A stretch of 64,000 bases of DNA. Origin: JAUIET01 sp964352475 (GTDB lineage: Bacteria; Pseudomonadota; Gammaproteobacteria; Pseudomonadales; JAUIET01). Location: positions 1 through 64,000 of the forward strand of contig CAYGSL010000018.1 in the NCBI GenBank assembly GCA_964352475.1, written 5' to 3'. Positions 42,598 through 51,755 of this stretch are shown one piece after another. The translations under genes and the position numbers were made by a program. How positions within the stretch are numbered: the first letter of the stretch is position 1; each line of letters begins with the position of its first letter. Under the pieces are notes generated by a model. The model saw only the letters and a list, made by a program, of their open reading frames with translations, ran no database searches and was not told where the DNA came from.

Positions 42598-44313
42598 GTG
42601 GGTAAAACCGCAGAATTTTATGGAGGGTCTCTGGCCCTCCGGTTTTTTCTCCTATTGCTTAGTGTGGTATTGGCGACATGCTCATCGGTTGATGGGCTGA
42701 TCCCCAAGCCAAAGCGCCCAAATGTTTTACTGATCGTTGTTGACGATGTCGGTTTTGCCGAACTGGGTGCGTTTGGCAGTGACATTCCAACCCCCAATAT
42801 TGATGCACTTGCTAACGGCGGAATCAAACTCGCCAATTTTCATACGGCGCCTACGTGCTCGCCAACTCGTTCTATGTTGCTATCAGGCGTTGATAGCCAC
42901 ATTGCGGGTCTGGGCAACATGTTTGAGGAGCTCGCACCCAATCAAAAAGGAAAGCCAGGGTACGAAGGCTACTTGCATGAGCGTGTTGCGCCTTTGCCTG
43001 CGATATTCAAAGAGGCGGGTTATCGAACCTTCATGGCGGGCAAATGGCATCTTGGCTTAGAACCGGAGCAAGGGCCTACTGAACGTGGTTTTGATCGTGC
43101 CTTTGCCGCTCTGGAAGGTGGTGCAGGTCATTTCGGTGACATGGCGGCGTTGTTTCACAATGAACCGGGAAGCCTTGGTAAGGCAAAGTACTCCAAAGAT
43201 GGTGAACTTCTGGACCAGTTGCCGGATAACTTTGAATACTCAAGCCAATTCTATGTTGATCAAATGCTTGAATATCTGGGCACGGGTGAACAAGAGCAAC
43301 CATTCTTTGCTTACTTATCATTTACTGCACCACACTGGCCATTACAAGCACCTGCGGAAACGATAGCGAAGTATAAAGGCAAGTTCGATGAAGGCTACGA
43401 ACAGGCGGCAGAGCGGCGACTAGCGCGTCAGATTGAACTGGGTTTGATTCCTGAGTCGGCGAAGCTCAGTCAACGGCCTGATGACGCGCCTGCATGGGAA
43501 ACACTTAGCGAAGAACAGCGACGTATTTCGGCACGTGCCAAAGAAATTTACGCGGCAATGTTGGACGAAGTGGATAGCCACACTGGCCGCTTGTTAGATC
43601 ATTTGCGATCTACAGGGGAATTAGACAATACCATTATTGTTTTCATGTCTGATAACGGTTCGGAAGGCCACGACATTGACGGTTTGTTCCCTGAAGAGCA
43701 TTTTCCAAAGGCAAGAGAGTGGTTGCTGGCCTCCCATAAGTTTGATTTTGATTCCATGGGTGGTCCCGGTTCCTACGTGATGTATGGCCAGGGTTGGGGA
43801 TGGGCCGCAGCACCGGCTTTCCGTGGGTATAAAGCGTTTGTGACGCAAGGTGGCACACGAGTTCCGGCGTTTGTGCACTATCCAAAATTAACGCTCTCGG
43901 AAAACGCAATCAGTAATGCCTTGCTCAGTGTTAAAGATGTTGCGCCAACGCTGCTGCAGCTTGCCGACATCAAGCAACACGACGGCGAATTTCAGGGTAA
44001 AGAAGTGGCGCGCATGTCCGGGGTAAGCTTTACGCCAGTGCTGGAAGGGCAGCCATTTGATACTTCAGAGAGGGTGTTGGGTCTTGAACTGTTCGGAAAG
44101 CGCAGTATCCGCCAGGGTGAGTGGACGCTGGTGGAAATGTTTGAACCGCAGGGCACTGGTGACTGGCAGATGTATTATCTCGGCATTGATCTTGCCGAAC
44201 GATTTGATGTGTCAGATCAGTTCCCGGAACAGTTCATTGCGATGAAAGCAATGTGGGAACAATACGCCAAGGAAAACGGAGTCATCATCCCTGATTGGAA
44301 CAGCGGGTATTAA
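42598..44313 (+). CDS. Arylsulfatase-type sulfatase, probable lipoprotein
   Basis: 571 residues if started at GTG 42598, a start without a clear ribosome site; the true start may be a rare codon slightly further in. Sulfatase core: 'NVLLIVVDDVGFAELG' with metal aspartates D49/D50, the formylglycine motif CSPTR (C87) in 'APTCSPTRSMLLSG', 'AGKWHLG' and 'VFMSDNGSEG'. The CxPxR form needs formylglycine-generating enzyme, whose gene is not in the window. A hydrophobic 'LRFFLLLLSVVLATC' with C28 may be a signal with a weak lipobox. Followed by the PhyH-like gene after three bases. Confidence 0.9.
   Translation: MGKTAEFYGGSLALRFFLLLLSVVLATCSSVDGLIPKPKRPNVLLIVVDDVGFAELGAFGSDIPTPNIDALANGGIKLANFHTAPTCSPTRSMLLSGVDSHIAGLGNMFEELAPNQKGKPGYEGYLHERVAPLPAIFKEAGYRTFMAGKWHLGLEPEQGPTERGFDRAFAALEGGAGHFGDMAALFHNEPGSLGKAKYSKDGELLDQLPDNFEYSSQFYVDQMLEYLGTGEQEQPFFAYLSFTAPHWPLQAPAETIAKYKGKFDEGYEQAAERRLARQIELGLIPESAKLSQRPDDAPAWETLSEEQRRISARAKEIYAAMLDEVDSHTGRLLDHLRSTGELDNTIIVFMSDNGSEGHDIDGLFPEEHFPKAREWLLASHKFDFDSMGGPGSYVMYGQGWGWAAAPAFRGYKAFVTQGGTRVPAFVHYPKLTLSENAISNALLSVKDVAPTLLQLADIKQHDGEFQGKEVARMSGVSFTPVLEGQPFDTSERVLGLELFGKRSIRQGEWTLVEMFEPQGTGDWQMYYLGIDLAERFDVSDQFPEQFIAMKAMWEQYAKENGVIIPDWNSGY
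42604..42648 (+). terminator. Terminator-like hairpin between TonB receptor and sulfatase
   Basis: GGAGGG (42622-42627) pairs with CCCTCC (42635-42640) around a 7-base loop and is followed by GGTTTTTT; an outer AAAACC/GGTTTT pairing (42604-42609, 42641-42646) can extend it. It looks like a rho-independent terminator 46 bases after the receptor stop, but it lies inside the opening codons of the sulfatase reading frame. Confidence 0.7.
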
Positions 44314-44316
44314 ATT

Positions 44317-45147
44317 GTGGCTGCACTCAGCGAAGAACACGTCAGGGCATATAAAGATGACGGGGTCATCATTGTTCGAAATGCAGTTGATTCCGTCTGG
44401 GTAGAAAAACTGCTTGCTGTTGCCGATCAACAACTGCAAGCGCCGGGGAAATGGGCCAATGATGGTTCACCAGGTGCCCAACGAGACCGCATGTTCACTG
44501 ATCGCTACATGTGGCAATCCGTACAACCCATAAAAGACTACGTGTTTAACTCGCCTTGTGCAGAGCTTGCCGCTGCCGCCATGCAGAGTGAGACAGTACG
44601 CTTTTACTTTGATCATCTGTTGGTAAAGGAACCTGGCACCAGCAGTGTTACTCCCTGGCACCAGGATATTCCCTATTGGCCGTTTCTCGGTAAACAGGTT
44701 TGCTCGATTTGGCTGGCCTTAACACCAGCAACCATTGCCGGCAGCGCGATGGAATTTGTCCGTGGCTCGCATAAAAACAATACCTACTATCAGGCACAGG
44801 TGTTTGGCGATCGTGATGATCACCCCAACAGCGCGTGGACCGGAAAGTCACAGGCGGAGCCGGTTCCGGATATTGAGGCAAATCGAGAGGCCTACGATAT
44901 TATCGGTTGGGACGTGGAGCCTGGCGATGTGGTGCTGTTCTCATCATGGATATTACATTGGGCTGGCGGGAATCAATCGCAAACCAGTCGCCGCGCTGCT
45001 TTATCTACGCGATGGCTGGGAGACGACGCTGTCTGGCACCCCCACAGTGGGGCTGATCCTACAGTGAACCCTGATGAAGTATCTGTGGCGCCGGGTGAGG
45101 CGCCAACAGACGATCGCTTTTTCCCCAAAGTATGGCCAGCTCTTTAA
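44317..45147 (+). CDS. Phytanoyl-CoA dioxygenase (PhyH) family protein
   Basis: 276 residues, GTG start at 44317, three bases after the sulfatase stop. Iron triad H115-x-D117 in 'TPWHQDIPYWPF' and H214 in 'WILHWAGGN', with R225 or R226 for 2-oxoglutarate. 'GSAMEFVRGSHK' and 'EPGDVVLFSSWILH' are the family segments. These enzymes hydroxylate small organic substrates using oxygen and 2-oxoglutarate. Tight coupling with the sulfatase suggests one pathway, possibly oxidation of the desulfated product. The stop overlaps the convergent MBL gene stop. Confidence 0.88.
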   Translation: MAALSEEHVRAYKDDGVIIVRNAVDSVWVEKLLAVADQQLQAPGKWANDGSPGAQRDRMFTDRYMWQSVQPIKDYVFNSPCAELAAAAMQSETVRFYFDHLLVKEPGTSSVTPWHQDIPYWPFLGKQVCSIWLALTPATIAGSAMEFVRGSHKNNTYYQAQVFGDRDDHPNSAWTGKSQAEPVPDIEANREAYDIIGWDVEPGDVVLFSSWILHWAGGNQSQTSRRAALSTRWLGDDAVWHPHSGADPTVNPDEVSVAPGEAPTDDRFFPKVWPAL

Positions 45148-46610
45148 AATTTATACCGTTTCGCGCTAGCAAGTTTCCTGGAAGCCACTTTCGCATCCAG
45201 GGCTTTTTGTAAGTCTTGCATTGTGCCCGTCATAGGGCTGTGCGCCGAGACCAGTATTGTTGGCGAAAGCTTAAGCCGTTTTAGCGCCTCTGCGAATGTG
45301 CGGGTTGACTTTACTGCCGGGCGAATCGGGCCCGCGCGCGGTACGTTAAAGTGGTCTGCTGAAAATAATATGCCTTGCTTGGGTAACCACGCTACCAAGA
45401 TATGCTCGCTGTGCGCGGTAGGGCCAATATCAATCAGCTGAAGTTTGTTCTGCTTGGACTTTAGCGTTTTACTTGCGCCAACCGTTTTAATTTTTGCATC
45501 TAGGCCCTCGGTTGCTTCTTTAACCACGCTCTTATGATCTTTTGCGGTGAGCAGCGTCGCACCTTCTTTGGCAAACACTTTTGCCGCCATAATATGGTCG
45601 GCGTGGTGGTGTGTCATTACCGCGTAACGTATTGGCTTGTCAGCGACGCTGCCTCTCAGCGTTTTGATTCGCTGTTCTGCGCCACCCGTTCCACCAATGG
45701 CAACCAGGTGATCGCCCATATCAACAAACAAGCCATATGTGCCGCTACCACCTACGTGATAGACACCTTTGCTCAATTCGACCAAACGCATTTCATCCGG
45801 GCCCAGCGGCTCGGTTTTGGTTAATGTCGACTCGATCTGCGCCAGCTCAGAAAAACCTTCATTCAAAGTGATTTTCTGATTCTCACGTTGCATATCCAAG
45901 TCACCATTTACGTGCAGTTCGAAACGCTTATTGAAAGCGACGCCCTCTATCATTTCGTAGTCCAGGAATTCATACTCCACTAAGCCAGCGCGTGCCAGGT
46001 AGCGCTCGCTGTGCGTTAACAACCCAGATTTTTTGTCGAAATAAAGGCTGATGGAAGGCCCAACAGCCATGCTGAAACTCACTACTGAATTTGTTTTTCC
46101 TTTGTGCTCTACGTCACCCAAGTATAGAGCGGTATGGGAGCGTTCTTTTAGCAGCTTGACCAGAAGTGGGGGAGTAACCCGTATATAGGGTCCAGAGCTG
46201 CTGTCAAAGTCAGGCTCTTGCATCGGTTGCGCGGTGTTCGCGCGGTAATCTATATTGAAGCTCTGCTCGCCATTAATGACTGTTGCGTTGTCGAACTCAA
46301 AACCGCCGCTGTAGCCAAAGTTCTTGGTGACAAACAGCTTGTTACCAAAGTCTACGGCACTGATGCCTTTGGTGTAATTTTTGTCCCAGGGTTTCCTTGG
46401 TCTCAGGCTTTGATTAACGGCACGGCCTTCGGTTTCGTGCTCAACTATGATTGACTGCATTGCATCGAGCGCATCCTTTCCGCCATGCGCGTCAATCGCC
46501 TGTTCAATTATCTGCTGGGCTTTCTTCACTTTCGCTTCGGTGAAGTTTTCGCCGTGCGCTGTGCTTGCAAGCATGAAAGCAAGTAAGCAGATGCAAAGTT
46601 TTATGTTCAT
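45144..46610 (-). CDS. Exported MBL-fold hydrolase with N-terminal lipoprotein-like domain
   Basis: 488 residues, signal peptide to 'STAHG'. Residues about 25-260 form a beta-rich domain resembling outer-membrane lipoprotein-sorting (LolA-like) modules; 'HGGKDALDAMQSIIVE' is the usual opening. Residues about 275-480 are a metallo-beta-lactamase fold with HxHxDH at 334-339 ('THHHADHI'), 'GPTAHSEHILVAWLPKQGILF' type text with further ligands and 'VSAHSPM' at the end. The fusion occurs in many Proteobacteria; its substrate is unknown. It follows no obvious operon partner. Confidence 0.8.
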   Translation of the reverse strand: MNIKLCICLLAFMLASTAHGENFTEAKVKKAQQIIEQAIDAHGGKDALDAMQSIIVEHETEGRAVNQSLRPRKPWDKNYTKGISAVDFGNKLFVTKNFGYSGGFEFDNATVINGEQSFNIDYRANTAQPMQEPDFDSSSGPYIRVTPPLLVKLLKERSHTALYLGDVEHKGKTNSVVSFSMAVGPSISLYFDKKSGLLTHSERYLARAGLVEYEFLDYEMIEGVAFNKRFELHVNGDLDMQRENQKITLNEGFSELAQIESTLTKTEPLGPDEMRLVELSKGVYHVGGSGTYGLFVDMGDHLVAIGGTGGAEQRIKTLRGSVADKPIRYAVMTHHHADHIMAAKVFAKEGATLLTAKDHKSVVKEATEGLDAKIKTVGASKTLKSKQNKLQLIDIGPTAHSEHILVAWLPKQGILFSADHFNVPRAGPIRPAVKSTRTFAEALKRLKLSPTILVSAHSPMTGTMQDLQKALDAKVASRKLASAKRYKF

Positions 46611-46676
46611 TGTGAAATCCCCATTAGCGGAAGTGTATTCGTGCGGCCAGTGTATTCCTGAGTCTGGGTTGTGGAG

Positions 46677-47771
46677 CTAACTTTGAGACAAAGCGCCCTC
46701 GACGTGCGATAGCTCGCCGGAGTGCGCATCAGCTGGCAGAATTTGCACTTCCTGCCCATCACTCAGGTTTTCTGCACCGCGAATGACTAAGCGATCATTT
46801 GATTGTATTGCGCCAGAAATGGCTATGTAATCGCCATTGGATGCGCCTGGTTTGACTTCCAATTGCCTGGCAATGTTATTTTCAGCGACTTTGAAAACAC
46901 TGACGCCTGTGTCACGGAGTATTAAAGCATCACGGTGAACGGCAATAGCGGATTGAACATCGCTGCTCGTGAGGGCCAATTGAACGGCTTCTCCAATAAC
47001 CCATAGAGAAGGGTCGGCCAATGTCACCCTGGCTTCAAGCATTCGTGTTCGCTGGTCTCCCACAGGAATTAGTGTGCGTAAAGCGCCACTCTCATAATTG
47101 TTCTCAGTGCGCAGTGTTAGCTGCATACCGGTTTTTGCGTAACGGGCGATAGTAATTGGCGCACGCGCACTTAGCTCAAGTTGCTTTGTATTCACAAGCC
47201 TGAGTAAATTGCTACCCGATTCAGTAAACTCGCCGGCCATAAGTTCGCGAGTGGCAATGACGCCTGGGAATGGCGCTTTTATACTGGTTTTTTCGACCAG
47301 TAATTGCGACGTCTCTATGGCGATCTGCGCCATTTTCAGGTCCTGCGCAAGCATCGCGCTTTGTGATTTGGCTTGATCCAGCTCCGAACGCGAGCTGTTG
47401 TTATGCAGGGTTAACTCTTCCAGTCTGTTTATCTGCCTATTCTGATACGCCAACTCCGCCTCTATTCTGGCCGCGCTGCTCAGGTTACGGCGAAGTTCCA
47501 GCTTAAGTGTTCGATCGTCTATGCGCGCAATCACATCACCTTTCGCCACTTCTTGTCCCAGCTCTGCGATCCACAACAATTGGCCTTCCGTTTCCGCGGA
47601 CAGTACGGCGTCCTGGCGACTTACCACGGTTCCCGGTACCCATAGAGTGCTGGCTATTTCGCGTTTTTCCGCAGGCGCTACCTGAACAACCGGCAAAACC
47701 TGGGCGGCGCTAGTAGCTACATAGAGCAATAGCCAAATAGTAACTAACATTTTTAGAATGTGATTTAACAT
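46677..47771 (-). CDS. RND efflux periplasmic adaptor (membrane fusion protein)
   Basis: 364 residues from ATG 47771, 11 bases after the RND stop, with AGGGGA seven bases upstream. Signal segment 'ILKMLVTIWLLLYVATSAAQ', then the adaptor layout: a lipoyl half ('QDAVLSAETEGQLLWIAELG', 'GDVIARIDDRTLKLEL'), a coiled-coil hairpin (about 95-150), the second lipoyl half ('KTSIKAPFPGVIATREL') and beta-barrel. It links the inner membrane pump encoded just upstream to an outer membrane channel, which is not seen in the window. Confidence 0.9.
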   Translation of the reverse strand: MLNHILKMLVTIWLLLYVATSAAQVLPVVQVAPAEKREIASTLWVPGTVVSRQDAVLSAETEGQLLWIAELGQEVAKGDVIARIDDRTLKLELRRNLSSAARIEAELAYQNRQINRLEELTLHNNSSRSELDQAKSQSAMLAQDLKMAQIAIETSQLLVEKTSIKAPFPGVIATRELMAGEFTESGSNLLRLVNTKQLELSARAPITIARYAKTGMQLTLRTENNYESGALRTLIPVGDQRTRMLEARVTLADPSLWVIGEAVQLALTSSDVQSAIAVHRDALILRDTGVSVFKVAENNIARQLEVKPGASNGDYIAISGAIQSNDRLVIRGAENLSDGQEVQILPADAHSGELSHVEGALSQS

Positions 47772-47781
47772 AGAGTTCCCC

Positions 47782-50697
47782 TTACGCAACGGATTGCAAA
47801 GCTGGCGGTTTGGGTTGTGGATGGTCTGTGCTGACTAAACTGGCCTTGCTTGTTCCCATTCGAAGCATGCATGGCAGCAGAACTACGGTGAACACTGTGC
47901 TAAAACACATGCCTCCCACAATCACTGCGGCCAGGCCGCGATAGATGACACTTCCAGCACCCGGCATAAGCAACAATGGCAACATACCGAAGATGCTGGT
48001 CAGCGTGCTCATAAAGATAGGTCGAAGTCGCATGCTCAGGGCTTGCTCAACAGCGTGGTGTCTGCTGGTGCCTTCGCGCTCCGTAGATCTGGTTTGATGC
48101 ACCAGCAAAATTGCGTTGTTCACAACCAATCCAAGCAGAATCACAAAGCCAATCATGGTCAACAAGTCCAAGGGTTGAAAGCTAATCAGATTCAGTAGCC
48201 GCAGGGAAATAACCCCACCCACCATCGCAAGCGGCATCGCTAGCACGACAAGCAGGCTGTCCAGCAGCGAACGAAACAGTGCAGTCATTAGAAGAAACAG
48301 AATCAGGATTGCCACTGCAAAATTACTGCTCATAGTACCAATGGCCTGCTGCAGTGCATTAGCGCTGCCCGCGTACAACACATTGCCATCTTCTGGCAGC
48401 TGTTCTTTTAGGGCCGGCTCCACGCTCTGCTTCAGTACGTCAACAATATGCTCAAGACTCACGTCGTCTGGAGGACGCAGACTCAAAGTGACAGTGCGAC
48501 GACGATCTACACGGCGCAACTCACTTGGCCCAACCGTTCTTTGCACGTCGGCCAGCTTTGCCAGCGGAACAATATTTCCATTGCTGTCTGCGAGCGGCAT
48601 TCCGGCCAAGGCTTCCGGACTGTGCCAGTCTTTTGCCCGGAGAATAATGTTCTTTCGCTTTTCACCGTCAAAGTGCTCACCAAGATATAAGCCGTCCCCA
48701 AGTGCGCGAACCATGGAACCAAAATCTTCACGCGTCCAGCCGTGCTCCGCCAATGCCTGGTCATGCGGAGCCAATCGAAGTTCAGGCTGCGTTTGCTGTA
48801 AAGAAGGTTCTATGCGCACATTCGTTGTGGGTAAGTGTTGTTGCAGTAAGGACTTTCCTTGTTCGGCGCTTAGTGCCAATGCGTCTCGATCCTTTCCTTG
48901 TAAGTGCAGTTTGATCTCTCTATCCCCACCAAATCCACCGAAGAGGTTTCCCTGCGCTGCAAATGCCGTGAAATCTGGCAAGCCAATCAGAATGTCGTTT
49001 TTTACAATTTCAAGTAACTCATCTACTCGGCCTTGATCTTGTGCGCGAATCCCCAGGGTGCCACCACCAGGCCAACTCAGCACGTAGTAGTTTTTTAGCG
49101 CCGGTTGCTTTTCGCCACTCATGTAAGGTGCCAACCTCTTATCAAGTACCGCCACATATTCTTCGCGAATACTTTCCCGGCTGGCACCCGCCGGCGTTCG
49201 AAAATACACATCCACTGCATCGCGTTTGACTGGCGGCAAGTAATCAAGCTCAGGCAGTAGCAGGGCGCTGATCAACAGTGGACCACTGATTAAACCAATG
49301 ACCAGCATACGTCGTTTGGTTACGGTGCTGGACAGGCGCATTACACGATTGCTTATCCGCTGCCACAGTGACGCATTCACATCCTTCTGTTTGTGCTCTC
49401 TTAGCCATAGCTTCGCAGCCACTGGCAGCACTGTAACGGCCACNNNNNNNNNNNNNNNNNNNNNNNNNNNNNNNNNNNNNNNNNNNNNNNNNNNNNNNNN
49501 NNNNNNNNNNNNNNNNNNNNNNNNNNNNNNNNNNNNNNNNNNNCCAGTGGCTTGAAGAACCACAAATGTTGCAAGAAGAGAAATGGGAATGGCCGTGGCC
49601 ACAATCAATGTGGCACGCAGTCTTCGCAAAAACAACCAAAGAACGCCTATTGCCAGCACTACACCGAGCACAAGATTGCTACTGACCAGACCAATCGCTC
49701 GATATATAAATACGGAAGCATCAAACGACTGCGCTATGACCAATTGCTTTTCGGCGAGCACATTCTCGTTCAGCTCTGCCACTGCTACCTTGACTCGATT
49801 CAACGTTTCCAAGGCATTGGCACTGCTTTGCTTATCAACCCGAATCGACAGCGCGGGGTTACCATTTTGAGTGGCAATACCGTTGCTCTCACCACGTCTA
49901 ACTACAACTTCCGCCAAATCACCCAGGCGCACCGGCTGCCCGTTGCGCCATTCAATGACCTGGTCTTTCAACTCCTGCGGTTGATAGCGCCCCTCAAAGC
50001 GCAGCGTGTACTGCCGCCGTCCCACGTCAACAAATCCGCCAGAGATGTCGTTAGATCGTCCCAACCGAGCCGCCACCTGGGAAAGGGGCACCCCAAGCTC
50101 GGCGGCCCGGTATGGGTCGAACAGGATTTGCAGCTCTTCGTCATTGCCCGCACCATCGCGGGCCTGAACGCTGGACACGCCTGGCACACTTTCAAGTGCC
50201 GGTCTGATAATGTCCTCTGCGAACTGCGCATAGTCTTCTATGGATTCTGGATTGCCAGGCAGAACCTGCAAAAAGAAAAACGTCAACGCCGGCTGGTCTC
50301 CACCACCACCCATGGTCACCACTGGCTGATCTGCATCTCGCGGCAATGGATCAAGACGATTCAATCGCGCAATCACATCCATCAAGGTTTTCTGCATATC
50401 GGTTTCCAAACCGAACTGCAAAGTAATACGCGCATTGCCCGCGTTTGCACGCGAATCCATCTCTTCCATGCCCGGCAAGCCGCGCATCACTGACTCAATC
50501 GGCTCAACAATCTCCGACTCAATCTCCATCGGTGATGCTGCCCGCCAATTTGTTTGAATACTGATTTGCGGTGTTTCAATGTCTGGAAACAACTGTACTG
50601 GCAGCTGGCTCAGACTGTACAAGCCGAATATAACCACCAGCGCAACGGCAACGCCGACGCTGGCTGGGTTTCGCAATGAGCTTGCTGTTAGTTGCAT
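47782..50697 (-). CDS. RND efflux transporter, inner membrane pump (HAE-1 type), broken by an assembly gap
   Basis: About 971 codons as given, including the 100 N. N-terminal 'LYSLSQLPVQLFPDIETPQI', porter segments 'LPGMEEMDSRANAG', 'DGAGNDEELQILFDP', and C-terminal 'LLTMIGFVILLGLVVNNAILLVH' (helix 10) and 'IFGMLPLLLMPGAGSVIYRGLA' identify an AcrB-like pump. The gap falls after TM3 ('IPISLLATFVVLQAT') and before 'VAVTVLPVAAKLWL', so the TM4 proton-relay aspartates are missing from the assembly. Family length is near 1030, so the true insert is probably longer than 100 bases. The gene is followed by its adaptor. Confidence 0.9.
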   Translation of the reverse strand: MQLTASSLRNPASVGVAVALVVIFGLYSLSQLPVQLFPDIETPQISIQTNWRAASPMEIESEIVEPIESVMRGLPGMEEMDSRANAGNARITLQFGLETDMQKTLMDVIARLNRLDPLPRDADQPVVTMGGGGDQPALTFFFLQVLPGNPESIEDYAQFAEDIIRPALESVPGVSSVQARDGAGNDEELQILFDPYRAAELGVPLSQVAARLGRSNDISGGFVDVGRRQYTLRFEGRYQPQELKDQVIEWRNGQPVRLGDLAEVVVRRGESNGIATQNGNPALSIRVDKQSSANALETLNRVKVAVAELNENVLAEKQLVIAQSFDASVFIYRAIGLVSSNLVLGVVLAIGVLWLFLRRLRATLIVATAIPISLLATFVVLQATXXXXXXXXXXXXXXXXXXXXXXXXXXXXXXXXXXVAVTVLPVAAKLWLREHKQKDVNASLWQRISNRVMRLSSTVTKRRMLVIGLISGPLLISALLLPELDYLPPVKRDAVDVYFRTPAGASRESIREEYVAVLDKRLAPYMSGEKQPALKNYYVLSWPGGGTLGIRAQDQGRVDELLEIVKNDILIGLPDFTAFAAQGNLFGGFGGDREIKLHLQGKDRDALALSAEQGKSLLQQHLPTTNVRIEPSLQQTQPELRLAPHDQALAEHGWTREDFGSMVRALGDGLYLGEHFDGEKRKNIILRAKDWHSPEALAGMPLADSNGNIVPLAKLADVQRTVGPSELRRVDRRRTVTLSLRPPDDVSLEHIVDVLKQSVEPALKEQLPEDGNVLYAGSANALQQAIGTMSSNFAVAILILFLLMTALFRSLLDSLLVVLAMPLAMVGGVISLRLLNLISFQPLDLLTMIGFVILLGLVVNNAILLVHQTRSTEREGTSRHHAVEQALSMRLRPIFMSTLTSIFGMLPLLLMPGAGSVIYRGLAAVIVGGMCFSTVFTVVLLPCMLRMGTSKASLVSTDHPQPKPPALQSVA
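49444..49543. other. Assembly gap (100 N)
   Basis: Exactly 100 undetermined bases inside the RND pump gene. A round number like this usually marks a gap of unknown true length. Confidence 0.99.
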
Positions 50698-50701
50698 GTG
50701 T

Positions 50702-50724
50702 GATGGTCAGAAATTTCTGTCATC
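50702..50724. promoter_or_regulatory. Palindrome upstream of the RND pump gene
   Basis: A perfect 12-base palindrome CAGAAATTTCTG (50708-50719) with flanking GATG/CATC arms lies five bases before the pump ATG. It could be a repressor operator or hide the ribosome site. The binder is unknown. Confidence 0.45.
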
Positions 50725-50819
50725 ACTACATTAACAATATTGAAGTAGGAAATAAGGAAGATGAGATAAGGCGTCTTTAACGCGCGGTAAAACGCACCTG
50801 CTTGATCTTGGCACTAGGT

Positions 50820-50925
50820 ATTGCATCAATTGCCATTTTAGTTGACTGTTGAAAAGAGGGACCTTTTCAACAAGCCCCCATGGATGGGTTCACGGCGTGT
50901 CAACTAAAATGGCAATTGATGCAAT
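50820..50925 (-). repeat. Cruciform element 1 (27 bp outer stem, conserved core)
   Basis: Perfect 27 bp inverted repeat (50820-50846 with 50899-50925) enclosing two inner hairpins. Read on the minus strand the order is: stem A, core ACGCCGTGAA + CCCA-TCCA-TGGG + GGCT (50873-50898), stem B of 10 bp (TGTTGAAAAG/CTTTTCAACA) with loop GTCCCT (50847-50872), stem A'. It starts 20 bases past the stop of the response regulator gene. The same layout occurs at 52950-53061 with different stems. It is not a plain terminator: there is no T run and the core is conserved in sequence. Confidence 0.9.
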
Positions 50926-50945
50926 GCCGATCTAGTTAATGGCTA

Positions 50946-51755
50946 CTAACAAATATCAACAACAACCTGCCGATAAGTCCGACTAACCTTCAACTCCGCC
51001 CCACACTGCAACGTCAATAGATGCTCCCCATTCCCAGCCGCCCGAATCTTCTTAACTCTATCAACATTGATAATAGTAGACCTATGCACCCGCTTAAAAA
51101 TTGTCGGGTTTAACACTCGCTCCAGCTGCTTCATCGTAACCCTCATAATATGCGTTAGAGAATCACTGTGAATGCACATATAATCGCCGGCCGCATCAAC
51201 CCAGTCGATATCTTCAACCGGTAGAATATGCACCTCCTGACCATCCTTGATCGTTAATTTTTCCGGCCACTGCTCATTCGGCGCCGAGTCATCGCCCAGC
51301 AATCGCTGATCGATCTCAACAGCTGACTCTCCAGTCAGATTCGCAACCAGGTCCAACAACTGCTGCTTATGCTCACGCTCAAATCGAAAGCTCTGCTGCT
51401 CTACCGCCCGGATCACGGCCTCACTTAAGCGCTCTTCATCAATAGGTTTAAGCAAATAGTCGATGGCGTGCACCTCAAAAGCATCCAATGCGTATTGACC
51501 GAATGCGGTTACAAAAATAACCAGTGGAATAGTGTCGCCTTGCATTTTTCGAACAACGTCAAAGCCCGATAAGCCTGGCATCTGAATGTCCAGAAACATC
51601 AAATCAGGGCGATGCTCAGCAACCGCATGCAAGGCTTCGTAGCCATTACAGCATTCAGCTACCAATTCAATATTGTCAGAGTTTTCCAGGCGTAGTTTCA
51701 GACCTCGGCGTGCCAATGGTTCGTCATCAACAATTACAGCTCGTAACGCACTCAT
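50946..51755 (-). CDS. LytTR response regulator (LytR/AlgR type)
   Basis: 269 residues. Receiver domain (about 3-120) with D10/D11, phosphoacceptor D56 in 'LMFLDIQMPG' and K in 'YLLKPIDEERL'; LytTR DNA-binding domain at about 165-269 ('DIDWVDAAGDYMCIHSD', 'RVLNPTIFKRVHRSTIINVDRV' type text, 'LKVSRTYRQVVVDI'). Its start overlaps the sensor kinase stop by four bases. The neighbouring RND operon on the same strand, about 250 bases downstream, is a possible target. The gene is followed by cruciform element 1. Confidence 0.93.
   Translation of the reverse strand: MSALRAVIVDDEPLARRGLKLRLENSDNIELVAECCNGYEALHAVAEHRPDLMFLDIQMPGLSGFDVVRKMQGDTIPLVIFVTAFGQYALDAFEVHAIDYLLKPIDEERLSEAVIRAVEQQSFRFEREHKQQLLDLVANLTGESAVEIDQRLLGDDSAPNEQWPEKLTIKDGQEVHILPVEDIDWVDAAGDYMCIHSDSLTHIMRVTMKQLERVLNPTIFKRVHRSTIINVDRVKKIRAAGNGEHLLTLQCGAELKVSRTYRQVVVDIC

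Noticed and set aside
49552..50493. 313-residue ORF on the plus strand
   Set aside because: It is antisense to the RND pump over its whole length and has no domain, signal or ribosome site.
50820..50925. Element 1 as a simple rho-independent terminator
   Set aside because: The stem is far too long, there is no T run, and the inner core is conserved with a second copy.
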